Positions 19,633-32,674 of a stretch of DNA of 53,245 bases are shown piece by piece (positions within the stretch are counted from its first letter, which is position 1; each line of letters opens with the position of its first letter). This stretch comes from Candidatus Ichthyocystis sparus (GTDB lineage Bacteria > Pseudomonadota > Gammaproteobacteria > Burkholderiales > 2013Ark19i). Both the position numbers and the translations under genes were made by a program. The stretch is taken from assembly GCF_900078745.1 (NCBI RefSeq), contig NZ_FKII01000050.1, forward strand, positions 1 to 53,245, given 5' to 3'. The notes under the pieces were generated by a model that was given only the letters and a program-made list of their open reading frames with translations, was not told the origin of the DNA and made no database searches.

Positions 19633-20597
19633 GTGGATCCTGTAACTTGAGTCGGTGGTGCTAGTTCCGATCATGTAGGTTGTAGAGTAAGATGATGCTG
19701 GTCTAGTTGATGGTGGCTGATTGAAGTAGATTCAGGTTTTATCTGATTGAGGGTTGTATGTAGCTACAGTTGCTACTTTATTCGTGATGTTACTATCTTC
19801 ATTGGCTCCGCTGTCTCTGTGGATAAGGGTAGTTGGTGGCAGCATGAATAAGAAGGACAATGGAAGTGCTCCTAGGGTTACATCAATGATATCATATTTC
19901 ATGCCACTGCTGTTTGTCATTCTGCTGAGATAAGAATTTCTCCTTCCATTTTCGGCACAAGTGTTCTTCTAGAAGGAGTTAATCTTACTTCTCTTCAAAC
20001 TATGTATGGAGTATTGATCTTTCTGTGTATATACTCCGGATTTGTTAGAATTGCGGGATCATAGAATAGAAATGGTTTTTACGTACTATTGAAGAAGTGG
20101 CTGTTTCAATTTTTAGACCTCAGATTAGATAATAAATATTTTTTCTTAAGTGTTGCTTTTGGAGAAAGAGAGGTTTCTATTTTACATTGTGAATTGTTTG
20201 CTGCTGCTGAAGTGGATGTGCATGGTTTTGATTAAGTGTACCTTGAGCTTGAGAATGTTAATTGTATAGTCGTATAGTTTTCTTCTTTGTATCTCTTTGA
20301 TGAAGAGAGGAGGAGATTTGGTGATGAAGGAGATGCTCAGTTTAGGTAATTATTTTTCGCCAATACATTTATTAGAGCTGGAGGGTGTTGCTGCTGTTGA
20401 TTTTATATCTTCGCTGATTCGTTGGTTTTGTCGATTTGTTTGGGTTTGACTGAGGTTAGCGAAATAATAATGTATCTGTGGGATTAGTGTATTGAGCGTG
20501 TCTTCTTCGTCATTTTACTGCAGTGTTTCATCAATGGCAGCTACTCTACTAGTATCGATTATAGGGAGGGTGGTATAGGGGAGAGATTGGCAGCATT
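19633..20597 (+). pseudogene. Pseudogene 3: remnant of a paralog with most of module A deleted
   Basis: It begins GTGGATCCTGTAACTTGA (early stop). Leader remnants run to about 19990, and B remnants span about 20000-20390, with LLELR- and FRPQIR-like text in shifting frames. A stub of A (GTCGATTTGTTTGGGTTTGA near 20435) and a stub of the tail (GGGGAGAGATTGGCAGCATT, the RLAAL codons, ending near 20597) follow, fused directly to spacer. At least two large deletions are needed. Confidence 0.82.
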
Positions 20598-21038
20598 TTA
20601 GCACAGATTGTGGTGCGTTTGACGATACAAATGTGACTATTAGTTGGTATGTGCATTTGGCTATTTTTCTTAGCCGAGTTTAGTTGTTAAGCGTACCATT
20701 AGCTTTGTGTGTGATGAGTGAGATGTAGTGAATAACTCGCGTCAGAACGTTGATTTATGTATTTATTTTTACTTAATTTATTTCAGTTTGTGTGTTGCTT
20801 TCTGTTTGCTTGGTCGTTCGCTTCAACTCCATGAACCCTCCGGAACATAGCGGTAACGGTGTGGCGATTCTTATATGTGATGTGCTCTGCGTTTTTCTGT
20901 AGCCGTTTTGGTAAGTACCTGGTGTGTACACTCGGGTTGTGTCTCTGATGTAGTAATGATGCATGTTAGCTGTAAATTAATAGCAATGATGATAAAAAAT
21001 CAACGACAACAATAAATAAAAATAAAGAAGGAGTTGGT
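20598..21038 (+). other. Spacer cassette (5' truncated) before gene 5
   Basis: It enters the cassette at TTTAGCACAGATTGTGGTGC and continues through GGCTATTTTTCTTAG, the GTGTCTCTGATGTAGTAATG box and the leader GCTGTAAATTAATAGCAATG to AAGGAG. No gene seen. Confidence 0.7.
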
Positions 21039-23639
21039 GTGAATCCTGTAGCTGGAATCGGTGGTGCTAGTTCTGGTACTGGGGGTGATGATGGTGCTGA
21101 TCAAGTTGGCAGTTATGGTTTGCAGCAGGCTCGGACTTTGCTTGATGGTGGATGGGGTGTAGATATTGTTTCTACTATTGCTACTGTTTCTGCTACCGCT
21201 ACTGTTTCCTCTTTTGTTAACACTGTTGATGCTGCCTCTACTAGTGCTGCTACCTCTGTGGGTAAGGGTGGTAGTGGTGATAGGACTAAGAAGGGCAAGG
21301 GACCTGCTCCTAAGAGAAGTTATACCGCTGGCGTTGTTGTTTCTACCGCTGCTGTTCATCCTATTCCTACTGGCGCAAATGTTCTTCCAGAAGTATTTAG
21401 TATCACTTCTTTTCAAACTATGGAGTGTTGCGGTTTCTGTGTTTATGCTCCGGATTTGTTAGCATTACGTGGTATGGAAAATGATTTTTTACGTACCGCT
21501 GAAGAGGTGGCTATTTCAATTTTTAGATCTCGAGTTAGAGAGTCCACTTTTTTACCTGGTGCTCTTGAAGAAAGAGATATTTGTAGCTTACGTAGTGAAT
21601 TGTTTGCTGCTTTTGAAGCAGATATGAGTGATTCTACTTTAGTGTACTTTGAGAATGTTTATCGTAGAGTTATTTCTTCTTTGCATCTTGTTGATGGAGA
21701 GAGGATGAGGTTTAGTAGCGAGGAAGCAGATAATTTTAGTGGATTGTTTTTTGCTAGTACAGTTACTAGGGTTAGAGAATGCCTGGTACCTATATGGAAT
21801 GCAGAGATTTCTCGGGCCTTGGGTGGTATTCGAAGTGCTACTACTGACACTGCTACTACTGCTGCTGCCTCTTCTACATCTTTATTGCTTCCTAGTTCTT
21901 CTTTTCCTGTGCCAGGATTTGTTGGTCTTGTAGATTTGTTTGGGTTTGAAGTATCTCCTGATTTTAGTGGAGTGGTTAACAGACTCATATTTGAGGTTGG
22001 TGCGTTGGCTAAATGTATTTACCCCTATATGGTAAAGTCTCCAGTGTCAGGTGTCCTGCGTAAGCTTTCAGATTCTGAACGACGCTCTTGGTGTGCAGAT
22101 AATATGATGTTCTATGAGACCAATTTCTTGGCCAGATGCCTTGCTGTATATTATGCTAAGCTCCTTCCTGATTTTATTAACCCTCTTTGCAGTGTCAGAG
22201 TATGGGATTCCTCTGGTCATAGCCTGTTGCCATTAACAGGAAACAGGTTAGGAGATTTTTGGGTATCTTTGTATAAAGCCATTCTCAAGGTTTTAGGGAG
22301 TTTTTTTGTTGCAAGGTGGTCTGCACTTACTAGGAGATTTTTTGTTCCATTAGGCCCTGAAGAGGGATTATTTGCTCCTTGTGGTGGAGATTTTGTTAGT
22401 GCTCATGCTAAGTCCGGTGTTCCTTCGTTGTCAGTTCCAAGATCTGGTTCAATTATTGGAAGAATGAAAGTACGAGTGGTACCTTATGGTGATGATGGTT
22501 ATGTAGATTTGTTTGGGTTTAAAGTACTTCCTGAGGTTAGGGAAATAGTTGATGTTCTTATCTGTGATGTTGGTGCACTGGCTAGGAATATTTACTTGTC
22601 TGTGGTAAGAATTCAAGTGTTGGATGCTCTGAGTAAGCTCTCAGATTCTGAGCAATGTGCTTGGCTTATAGCTAATATGATGCTTTATAAAACTGCCCTT
22701 GTTGCTAAGTGCTTCGCCGGGTATCGTGCTGAGTTTCGTCTCGGTTTTATTGACTCTTTTTTTGGTGTCGGAGCACGTGATACTTTTGGTCGTGACTTGT
22801 TGTCACTAAGTGGGAACGATTTAATAATTTTTTGGACATTCTTAGGTAGATCTATTATAGGAGCTGCGGAGGATGTTTTTTCATCGGAGTGGAGTAAATT
22901 TACTAATCGGTTTTTTGCTCCATTAAGCCCTGAGGAGTCAGCATTTTCCGTTCTTCGTGGGGAAGATTTTGTTAATGCTTATGCTAAGGTTGGTGTTCCT
23001 GCGTTGGCAATTTCAGGGGGAGGTTCAATGATACGAGAACGAAGAGCGCAAGCAGTATCTCGTATTGCTGAAGTAGATGGTGGTAGTTCTGTAGCTGGTG
23101 GTAATTCTGAGTCTCGATTGAGACCTCAGTTAGCTACGGTTGATGCTAGTTCTTCTGCCTCGGAAATTTTAGGGAGTGAGTTACTTGCTTCTTCATCTGG
23201 ATTGGTAACAGTGGTAGCAACTAGTGTCCCTTCTGTTACTACTTCTGTTGGGGTAGGAGAACTTGATATGGCGGCTGGAAGTAGTGGCGGTACTGATTAT
23301 TCTTTAGGACTCAAGAAGTCATTTATGATTAGACTGCGGGCTATTGGTGAGCCTTTCTCTTCGGGTATGTCTTCTTCTTCGGTGTCCGCCAGTAGTGATG
23401 TTGCTGCTGGACTTTTATCTTCAGCACCTGCAGTGATGGGTAGTGTTCCGTCAGTATCAACTACTACTGCCTACGCTTATTCTGGGGATGAGGATATAGG
23501 AGTTAAATTGGCAGCATTGATGAATAGTAGTTTGCCACCTTCACCGCCATCTGCTAGTAAGTTAACTCCCCCTACTGAAGGCGAAGCTTCTTCTTCAAGT
23601 CGAGGAAGTGGTGGGGGAAAAAGGAAAAGGGAAAATTAG
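21039..23639 (+). CDS. Array gene 5: canonical B-A1-A2 paralog (866 aa)
   Basis: Function unknown. GTG at 21039 follows AAGGAG by five bases and opens NPVAGIGGASSG. The leader has GLQQAR and KKGKGPAPKRS. Module B starts near 128 (MECCGFCVYAPDLLALRGME) and contains SIFRSRV. The linker is very short. A1 starts near 298 (GLVDLFGFEVSPDFS) and A2 near 489 (VDLFGFKVLPEV). The tail has LKKSFMIR near 758, a Ser stretch, KLAALMNSSLPPSPPS in place of the usual RLAALLNRG motif, and ends GGKRKREN, a weaker basic end than in most paralogs. Confidence 0.95.
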   Translation: MNPVAGIGGASSGTGGDDGADQVGSYGLQQARTLLDGGWGVDIVSTIATVSATATVSSFVNTVDAASTSAATSVGKGGSGDRTKKGKGPAPKRSYTAGVVVSTAAVHPIPTGANVLPEVFSITSFQTMECCGFCVYAPDLLALRGMENDFLRTAEEVAISIFRSRVRESTFLPGALEERDICSLRSELFAAFEADMSDSTLVYFENVYRRVISSLHLVDGERMRFSSEEADNFSGLFFASTVTRVRECLVPIWNAEISRALGGIRSATTDTATTAAASSTSLLLPSSSFPVPGFVGLVDLFGFEVSPDFSGVVNRLIFEVGALAKCIYPYMVKSPVSGVLRKLSDSERRSWCADNMMFYETNFLARCLAVYYAKLLPDFINPLCSVRVWDSSGHSLLPLTGNRLGDFWVSLYKAILKVLGSFFVARWSALTRRFFVPLGPEEGLFAPCGGDFVSAHAKSGVPSLSVPRSGSIIGRMKVRVVPYGDDGYVDLFGFKVLPEVREIVDVLICDVGALARNIYLSVVRIQVLDALSKLSDSEQCAWLIANMMLYKTALVAKCFAGYRAEFRLGFIDSFFGVGARDTFGRDLLSLSGNDLIIFWTFLGRSIIGAAEDVFSSEWSKFTNRFFAPLSPEESAFSVLRGEDFVNAYAKVGVPALAISGGGSMIRERRAQAVSRIAEVDGGSSVAGGNSESRLRPQLATVDASSSASEILGSELLASSSGLVTVVATSVPSVTTSVGVGELDMAAGSSGGTDYSLGLKKSFMIRLRAIGEPFSSGMSSSSVSASSDVAAGLLSSAPAVMGSVPSVSTTTAYAYSGDEDIGVKLAALMNSSLPPSPPSASKLTPPTEGEASSSSRGSGGGKRKREN

Positions 23640-24266
23640 GTGCTGGGTATTGCTCTTGTTTGTATTGCACGGTATTTTTATTGAGTAAGGTGCTTGTGTT
23701 GATTTTATGTTGTGAGAGTGATTTTTGAGATATTGCTTGTTAGCAATAGTTTCGTAATGTGATGTTGCATTGTAGTAGATTAGTCTTAAATTCTTGTGTG
23801 TTTGAGTTGATATGGGTTTTGTGTAAATTTGTCTGGTTTTGGCACATATTGTGGTTTATTTGGTGTGGTTTATTTGGCGATGTAAATATGATTATTTGGC
23901 ATGTGTAGTTGGCCATTTTTCATTGGTGAGTTTTGTTGTTAGGCATACTATTGGCTGTGTGTGGTTCGTGGGGCATGGCGGTACCGTGTTCGTACGTTGG
24001 TTTATGTTTGATCTGCTCACGACTCCTTTCAGCTTGTGTGTTGCTTTCTGGTGTTCTTGGTTGTTTGTTCCAGCGCCTTGCGCTCTCGTAGACATAGAAT
24101 AATAGTGTAGGGTGTTCTTTCTGCCTGTTTTGTTATGGTTGTAGCAAGTGTCTATGCTCGGATTGTGTTCCTGACGCGGTGGTGGTGCGTGTTGACCGTA
24201 AGTTGGTAACAACGGTAATAAAAAATCAACAACAGCGATTAATAATAAATAAAAAAGGAGCTTGAT
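23640..24266 (+). other. Spacer cassette before gene 6
   Basis: A full cassette (GTATTGCACGGTATTTTTAT, TTTCGTAATGTGATGTTGCA, GGGTTTTGTGTAAATTTGTC, TTTTTCATTGGTGAG, GATCTGCTCACGACTCCTTT, GGTAATAAAAAATCAACAAC). It contains a short local duplication (GTGGTTTATTTG twice near 23849-23876). The G+T-rich DNA gives an open hydrophobic frame, judged not to be a gene. Confidence 0.75.
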
Positions 24267-27008
<2,742 letters not shown>

Positions 27009-27159
27009 GTGGTGAGTATCGATTTTATGTGACTCGTAATATAAATAAACATTTGGAGTGTTGCTCTTCTTATATTACGTGCTTTGTGTTTTGTTTTAGT
27101 TGTAAGTAAGTTTCTGTTCCCAGATTGTGCTTTTTGTGTAGATAGAAAAGGAATTAGGT
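27009..27159 (+). other. Very short spacer before pseudogene 4
   Basis: About 150 bp only, the shortest junction in the array. It has ATTACGTGCTTTGTGTTTTG, TGTAAGTAAGTTTCTG and AGATTGTGCTTTTTGTGTAG, pieces of the 5' half of the cassette, then AAAAGGAAT. The downstream gene is dead, so promoter loss may have come with this deletion (inference). Confidence 0.7.
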
Positions 27160-29086
27160 GTGAACTATGCAACTGGGTTTATGCGCTAGTTCTGATTCTT
27201 GGGATTGGTGATGATGCCGGAGTTGGCAATGGTAGCTTCAGTGGGCTAAAGTTTTCTCCTGGTTGTAGATTGATATAGTTATCCCTGCTACTACTTCTGG
27301 TGCTACATCTCTGTTGTTACTTCCTTCGCTGTTCACTACCTCCACTGGTTCTGATGCCTCTGTGGGAGGGGTAATATGGTGGTGGGGCAATAGGAATGAG
27401 GGGCAATGGATGTGTTTCTAGGAGTTATGCTGGTGATATATAGTTCCTATCAGCCGCTGTTTATCATCTTGCTGAGATAAGTATAGCTTCTTCTGGCACA
27501 GGAGTTTTTCTAGAGGGAGTTTTTCACTCTTTTCAAACGGTGGGGTATTGCGTTTTTCGTATTTATATTCCGGGTTTACTAGAATTACGTAGTATGGAGA
27601 ATGATTTTTTACGTACTGTTGAGGAAGTGGGCGTTTCAATTTTTAGATCTCTGATTAGATAATTATTTTTCTTAAGTGTTGCTTTGGGGAAAGATGGGTT
27701 TTTCTTTTACGTTGTTAATTGTTTGCTGCTGTTGAAGTGGGAATGTATTGCTTTTATTAAGTGTGTCCTGATAACGTATCATCGTAGCCCTGTATCTCGT
27801 TGGTGAAAAGAGTAGGAGATTTGGTGGCGTGGGAGCGCTTGTTTTAGGTAATTATTTTTTGCCGATACAGTCAATAGGGCTAGAGAGTGTTTGGTTCTTA
27901 CATGAAATTCAGAGGTTTTTTGTACCTTTGTAGTATCAAAAGCGTTACTACTGTTTCTGCTTCTACACCTTCATTGATTTGTTGTTTTTGTAGATTTGTT
28001 CGGATTTGAGGTGCTTCCTGAGGTTAGCTAAATAGTCAATGTTCTTATCCGTGAGATGATTAGTGCATTGGTTAGTCTTATTTTCGGTCTATTGTGAGAA
28101 TTTTAGTGTTGGATGCCAAGATAAGTAAGCCTTCTGAGTAACATACTTGGTTTGTAAGTTTATGAAGCTTTATAAAATTGTCCTTGTTGCCGGGTCTTTT
28201 GCCACGTGTTGAGCTGTATTTAGTCCTGAGTTTATTGACTCTTTTTTAGTGTTGGAGCAAGGGATACTTATGTTCTTAGCTTGTTATCAGCGAGAAATAG
28301 TTAAGAGGTTTTTGGATATCTCTAGATAGAGCCCATATAAAAGCTATGGAGGATGTTTTTGTAGCAGAGGAGTGGATGTTGGATAGAAGCTTTTTTATTT
28401 CATTAGTCTCTGGAGAGGAATCATAATCTACTGTTCTTTGTGAGGGGAGATTTTGTTAATATTTATGCTGAGGATGGTGTTCCTTCGTTGGTAGTTTTAA
28501 GTTCTGGTTCAATTATGAGAGAACGAAGAGCATGGGCAGTGTCTCATGTTGATGAAGAGATATCAGTTATCTATGTATCTATGTTAGCACTGATTCTTCT
28601 TCCTTAGATTTTTCAGAGCCGCCGGTATTTTGGCTAGAAAGAAGAAGTTGAATTGTCTATGGTCGGTGCTTCTGTTGCTGCTATCCTGGGATTTTTTAGG
28701 AGATGATCATCTAAGTGTATATAGTGCTAACAATTAGTGCTTCTTCTGTCATTACTTCTGTTGAGATATAAGGATTTACTATAGCAGCTGGAAGCAGTGA
28801 TCATACTTATTATTCTTTAGGACTCAATAAATCGTTTATGATTAGACAAGTTATTGGTAGTCCTTCCTCCTCTGGTATGTATTATTCTTTGGTGTTTTAT
28901 AGTAGCGTTTCATCAGTAGTAGCACATTACTGATACTGATTATGGGAAGGGCGGTGGTATAGGGGAGAGATTAGTGTCATTGCTTTGCTGAATCTAGATT
29001 TGCCACCTTCACCACCACTTATCAATTCCTATGGAAGAGATAAAGCTTTTCCATTATATCGTGGAAGTTGTAAAAGTAAAAGTTAA
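27160..29086 (+). pseudogene. Pseudogene 4: decayed B-single A paralog
   Basis: The start GTGAACTATGCAACTGGG is followed by a stop within ten codons. Leader remnants extend to about 27520; B remnants cover about 27535-27940 (LLELRSMENDFLRTVEEVG is readable before a stop). The pre-A linker (TCTACACCTTCATTG) joins directly to a single A copy of A2 type (about 27990-28480). An acidic segment follows, then tail remnants with LNKSFMIR and GERL, ending KSKS at 29084. Many frameshifts; open pieces are not separate genes. Confidence 0.87.
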
Positions 29087-29635
29087 AATTAATTGTTTTA
29101 AATGTTAAGTATTATTCTTATTTGTACTGCACGATATTTTTATTGAGAAGGGTGTTTGTTTTAATTTTGTGGTGCATGAGTGATTTTTGAGATATTGCTC
29201 GTTAACAGTAATTTTGTAATGTGATGTTGCATTGTAATAGATTAATCTTAAATTGTTGTGTGTTTTCGGCATATATTGTGATTTATTTGATGATAAAAAT
29301 ATGATTAGTTGGTATATACAGTTGGCCATTTTTCATGGGTGAGTTTCGCTGTTCAGCATACTATGTACCATTGGTCTTTTTGTGAGGTGCGTAAGATACA
29401 ACGGGCGGCTTGCATTTGTGTGTTGATCTGTATTCAATCTGATTAATTTTTGTCTGTGTATTGCTTTCTGGTGCGAATAGTGTAAGTGACTTTTCCACGT
29501 GCCTCGCATTTTGTTGTTGTAACTGTCGGTAAGCACCCAGTGTACATACTCTGTGCTAGCTATAAGTTAATAACAATGATGATAAAAAGTCAATACCAAC
29601 AATCAATACTAAATAAAAATAAAAAGGAGTTTGGT
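29087..29635 (+). other. Spacer cassette before gene 7
   Basis: Conserved spacer (TTGTACTGCACGATATTTTT, GAGATATTGCTCGTTAAC, TTTTGTAATGTGATGTTGCA, GGCCATTTTTCATGGGTGAG). The segment between the ATCTGATTAATTTTTG box and the leader is shortened. An open reading frame can be read from 29486 into gene 7, but it is spacer sequence. Confidence 0.75.
29560..29635 (+). promoter_or_regulatory. Representative AT-rich leader preceding array genes
   Basis: Before nearly every member the same block occurs: GTTAGCTATAAATTAATA (here GCTAGCTATAAGTTAATAAC), then GATGATAAAAAATCA (here GATAAAAAGTCA), a CAACAATCAA stretch, an AATAAATAAAAA stretch, and AAGGAG 5-7 bases before the start. TATAAA/TATAAG could be a -10 element, but I find no consistent -35 at 16-18 bases, so the block may instead be a transcribed 5' leader. 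It is degraded in genes 2 and 3. Confidence 0.4.
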
Positions 29636-32600
29636 GTGAATCCTATACCTGGAGTAGGTGGTGCTGGTTCTGGTCCTGGGGGTGATGATGATGCTGATCA
29701 AGTTGACACTGGTGGTTTGCAGCGAACTCAGTCTTCTTCTGGTGGTGGATTGGGTGAGGATATAGCTTCTACTACTGCTACTGTTCCCTCTAGCGTAACC
29801 ATTTCCTCTACTGTTACTGTTTCTGCCGCCGTTACTACTACTACTTCTGCTGCTGCCACTAGTGCCGCTACCTCTGTTGTGGGTAAGGGTAGTAGTGGTG
29901 GTAGGAGTGATAAGGGTAAAGGACCTGCTGCCCCCAAGAGGAGTTGTACCACTGCTGATGTTTTAGTTTCTGCTGCCGCTGTTTCTGCTCCTACAGCTAC
30001 TGCCGGCACAAGTGTTATGGAATTGGCTGATCTCACTTCTGCCCAAACTGTAGAGTGTTGCGGTTTTCTTGTTTATACTTCAGATTTGTTAGTATTACGT
30101 AGAATGGAAGATGATTTTTTACGTACCGTTCAAGGAGTGGCTGCTTCAATTTTTAGATCTCGAGTTGGGGAATTACCTTTGGTGCACGGTGTTTTTGTGG
30201 CAGAAGATGTTTCTATTTTGCGTGGTGAATTGTTTGCTGCCGTTGAATTGGCTATGAGTGGTTTTGCTTTGTCGTACTTTGAGGGTATTTATAGTAGAGT
30301 TATTTCTTCTCTTCGTGTCGTTTCCAGAGAGAGCATTGCATTCAGCATTGAGGAAGCCAATTGTTTTAGGGGGTTGTTTTTTGATAATACAGTTAATAAG
30401 GTTAAAGAACTCCTAGCTGTTACCTGGAGTTCAGAGATTTATCGGGCCTTGGATAAAGCCCTACTAAGTGTTTCTGCCCCCGCTTCCACTACCACTCGTG
30501 TTCCTGCTCCCGTTTCCACTACCACTCGTGTTCCTGCTCTCGTTTCCACTACCACTCGTGTTCCTGCTCCCGCTTCCACTACCACTCGTGTTCCTGCTCC
30601 CGCTTCCACTACCACTCGTGTTCCTGCTCCCGCTTCCACTACCACTCGTGTTTCTGCTCCCGTTTCCACTACCACTCGTGTTTCTGCTCCCGTTTCCACT
30701 ACCACTCGTGTTTCTGATCCCGTTTCCACTACCACTGTTGCTACTACTACACAGCTTTCCCTTGAACCGGGGGGTGTTGGTCTTATAGATTTGTTTGGGC
30801 TTAGAGTACTTCCTGAGTCTAGTGAAGTGGTTGACAGTATAATAGCTGAGGTTCTTGTATTTGCTGGACGTGTTTACACTAATGCGGTAAGAATTCCAGT
30901 GTCTAGGGCCGTACGTAATCTTTCAAATTCTGAACAACGTGCTTGGTGTTTATTTAATGCGAGGCTTTACGAGACCAGATTTGTTGCTAGGTGCTTTGCT
31001 GCGTGTTTCGCTATGGCCCTCCCTAGATTTGTTGGCCCTCTTTGCAGTATCAGAGCATGGGATTCTTCTAGTCGTAGCTTGTTGCCATTAACGGGAGGTA
31101 GGTTAAGAAGTTTTTGGGTATCTTTAGATGGCGCTATTCTCAAGGCTGTGATGGGTCTTTTTATGGCAAAGTGGAATGCATACACCGAGGACCTTTTTGT
31201 TCCGTTATCTCGCCTTTGTGGAAGAGATTTTGTTAATGCTTGTGCTGGTGATTCTTCGTTGTCAGCATCGAAATTTGCTTCAACTGCTGGAGTAATGAGA
31301 ACACAAGCAATGCCTCATGGTCATCGTGCATATTTGTTTGGTTTCGAAGTGCTTCCTGAGGTTAGAGAAATGGTTAATGTTCTTATCCGTGAAGTTGGTG
31401 AGTTGGCCAGAAGTATTTTCTCATCTATGGTAAGAGTTCTAGTTTTGGATACCATTAGTAGGCTTTCAGCTTCTGAACAATGTGCTTGGCTTATATCTAA
31501 TATGATGCTTTATAGAACTAGCCTTGTGTCTAGGTGCTTTGACAGGTATTTTGAAGAGCTTTATCCTGATTTTACTCGCTCTCTTTTTAGAGTCAGAGTC
31601 GGAGCGGAATATGCTTCTGGTAGTAGCTTGTTGTCATTAACTGGAGAGTTGTTAGAGAATTTTTGGTTATCTTTGGGTAGGACTATTGAAGAAACCATAG
31701 AGGAAATTTTTGTATCAGAGTGGAGTAAACTTATTACGCAATCTTTTGTCCCGTTAGAATCATCATCTACTGTTCTTTGTGGAGGGGATTTTGTTAATGC
31801 TCATGCTAGGGTTGGTGTTCCTGCATTGGCAGCTTCAGGGTCTGGTGTGATTATGAAGGTGATAAAACCAAGAACACAGGCGGTGTCTCGTGCTGGAGCA
31901 GCTGGTAGTGGTTCTGTAACTGCTGATGTTTCTGAGGTTCAATTGAGGAGACCTCAATTATCTACGGTTGGTAATAGTCCTGTAACAACTAGTGCTCCCT
32001 CTGTTACTACTTCTGTTGTGGTGGAAGGATCTGCTATGGTAGCTGGAAGTAGTGGTCGTGTTGATTACTCTTTGGGATTAAAGAAATCACTTATGATTAG
32101 AGGAAGTATTGGTGGGTCTTCCTCTTCAGGTGTGTCTTCTTCTTCGGGTATGCCTTCTTCTTCGGGTATGCCTTCCTCTTCGGGTATGCCTTCTTCTTCG
32201 GGTATGCCTTCTTCTTCGGGTATGCCTTCTTCTTCGGGTATGCCTTCTTCTTCGGGTATGCCTTCCTCTTCGGGTATGCCTTCTTCTTCGGGTATGCCTT
32301 CCTCTTCTTCGGGTATGCCTTCCTCTTCAGGTGTGCCTTCTTCTTCGGGTATGCCTTCCTCTTCGGGTATGCCTTCCTCTTCGGGTATGCCTTCTTCTTC
32401 GGTGTCCTCCAGTAGCAGTGTAGCTGGTGGATCTTTATCTTCGGCACCTCCTGTAGTGCTGGGTAGTGTTTCATCAGTAGCAACTGCTATTGCTGCCACT
32501 ACTGCCTACACTTATTATGGAAATGATGATATAGGGACGAGATTGGCAACATTGATGAATCGTGGTTTGTCATCTTCGATACCTGCTAGTGAATCAACTC

Positions 32601-32674
32601 CTGCTGAAGGCGAAGCTTCTTCTTCAAGTCGGGGAAGTGGTAGGGGCAAAAGAAAAAGGAAGAAGAAAAGTTAA
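29636..32674 (+). CDS. Array gene 7: B-A1-A2 paralog with two expanded minisatellites (1012 aa)
   Basis: Function unknown. GTG at 29636 follows AAAGGAG and opens NPIPGVGGAGSG like its paralogs; an in-frame ATG-type start 150 bp upstream would translate the conserved spacer and is rejected. The leader has DKGKGPAAPKRS. Module B starts near 139 (VECCGFLVYTSDLLVLRRME). The linker (about 281-370) is a 10-residue repeat, APxSTTTRVP. A1 starts near 384 (LIDLFGLRVLPES) and A2 near 565, where the usual VDLFGF reads AYLFGF. LKKSLMIR is near 815, then about 14 SSSGMP units. The tail motif is altered to RLATLMNRGLSSSIP, losing the PPSPPP run, and the protein ends GKRKRKKKS. Confidence 0.95.
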   Translation: MNPIPGVGGAGSGPGGDDDADQVDTGGLQRTQSSSGGGLGEDIASTTATVPSSVTISSTVTVSAAVTTTTSAAATSAATSVVGKGSSGGRSDKGKGPAAPKRSCTTADVLVSAAAVSAPTATAGTSVMELADLTSAQTVECCGFLVYTSDLLVLRRMEDDFLRTVQGVAASIFRSRVGELPLVHGVFVAEDVSILRGELFAAVELAMSGFALSYFEGIYSRVISSLRVVSRESIAFSIEEANCFRGLFFDNTVNKVKELLAVTWSSEIYRALDKALLSVSAPASTTTRVPAPVSTTTRVPALVSTTTRVPAPASTTTRVPAPASTTTRVPAPASTTTRVSAPVSTTTRVSAPVSTTTRVSDPVSTTTVATTTQLSLEPGGVGLIDLFGLRVLPESSEVVDSIIAEVLVFAGRVYTNAVRIPVSRAVRNLSNSEQRAWCLFNARLYETRFVARCFAACFAMALPRFVGPLCSIRAWDSSSRSLLPLTGGRLRSFWVSLDGAILKAVMGLFMAKWNAYTEDLFVPLSRLCGRDFVNACAGDSSLSASKFASTAGVMRTQAMPHGHRAYLFGFEVLPEVREMVNVLIREVGELARSIFSSMVRVLVLDTISRLSASEQCAWLISNMMLYRTSLVSRCFDRYFEELYPDFTRSLFRVRVGAEYASGSSLLSLTGELLENFWLSLGRTIEETIEEIFVSEWSKLITQSFVPLESSSTVLCGGDFVNAHARVGVPALAASGSGVIMKVIKPRTQAVSRAGAAGSGSVTADVSEVQLRRPQLSTVGNSPVTTSAPSVTTSVVVEGSAMVAGSSGRVDYSLGLKKSLMIRGSIGGSSSSGVSSSSGMPSSSGMPSSSGMPSSSGMPSSSGMPSSSGMPSSSGMPSSSGMPSSSGMPSSSSGMPSSSGVPSSSGMPSSSGMPSSSGMPSSSVSSSSSVAGGSLSSAPPVVLGSVSSVATAIAATTAYTYYGNDDIGTRLATLMNRGLSSSIPASESTPAEGEASSSSRGSGRGKRKRKKKS
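30476..30735 (+). repeat. 30-bp minisatellite encoding AP(A/V)STTTRV(P/S) in gene 7
   Basis: Eight full units and one partial unit of a 30-bp repeat (CCACTACCACTCGTGTTCCT core) form the linker between B and A1. Variants are ordered: Ala/Val at position 3, and Pro to Ser at position 10 from the sixth unit on, with Asp for Ala in the last. This shows stepwise spread of variants. Confidence 0.93.
32117..32400 (+). repeat. 18-bp minisatellite encoding SSSGMP in gene 7
   Basis: About 14 tandem TCTTCTTCGGGTATGCCT units, with one carrying an extra Ser codon and one GVP variant. Paralogs have only one or two copies of a related SSSGM sequence at this place, so the tract expanded within gene 7. Confidence 0.93.

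Noticed and set aside
23839-24102. 87-codon hydrophobic open frame in the spacer before gene 6
   Set aside because: Same cassette position as the previous item, not conserved in other copies, non-ATG start and no ribosome-binding site.
29486-29635. Upstream ATG-type extensions of genes 1, 2, 7 and 9
   Set aside because: The extensions translate the conserved spacer and leader and would bury the AAGGAG site. The shared NPVTGVGG start is preferred.
32117-32400. Regular short direct repeats that could suggest a CRISPR array
   Set aside because: The 18-bp units are contiguous with no unique spacers, lie in frame in a gene, and encode SSSGMP. The same reasoning applies to the 30-bp repeat at 30476-30735 and the hexamers of gene 6.
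32065-32499. 144-codon reverse-strand open frame of EEGIP repeats
   Set aside because: It is the antisense shadow of the SSSGMP minisatellite in gene 7, without its own start signal. Other reverse-strand frames (for example 25691-26137, 46772-47275, 1091-1570) are likewise shadows of low-complexity coding DNA.
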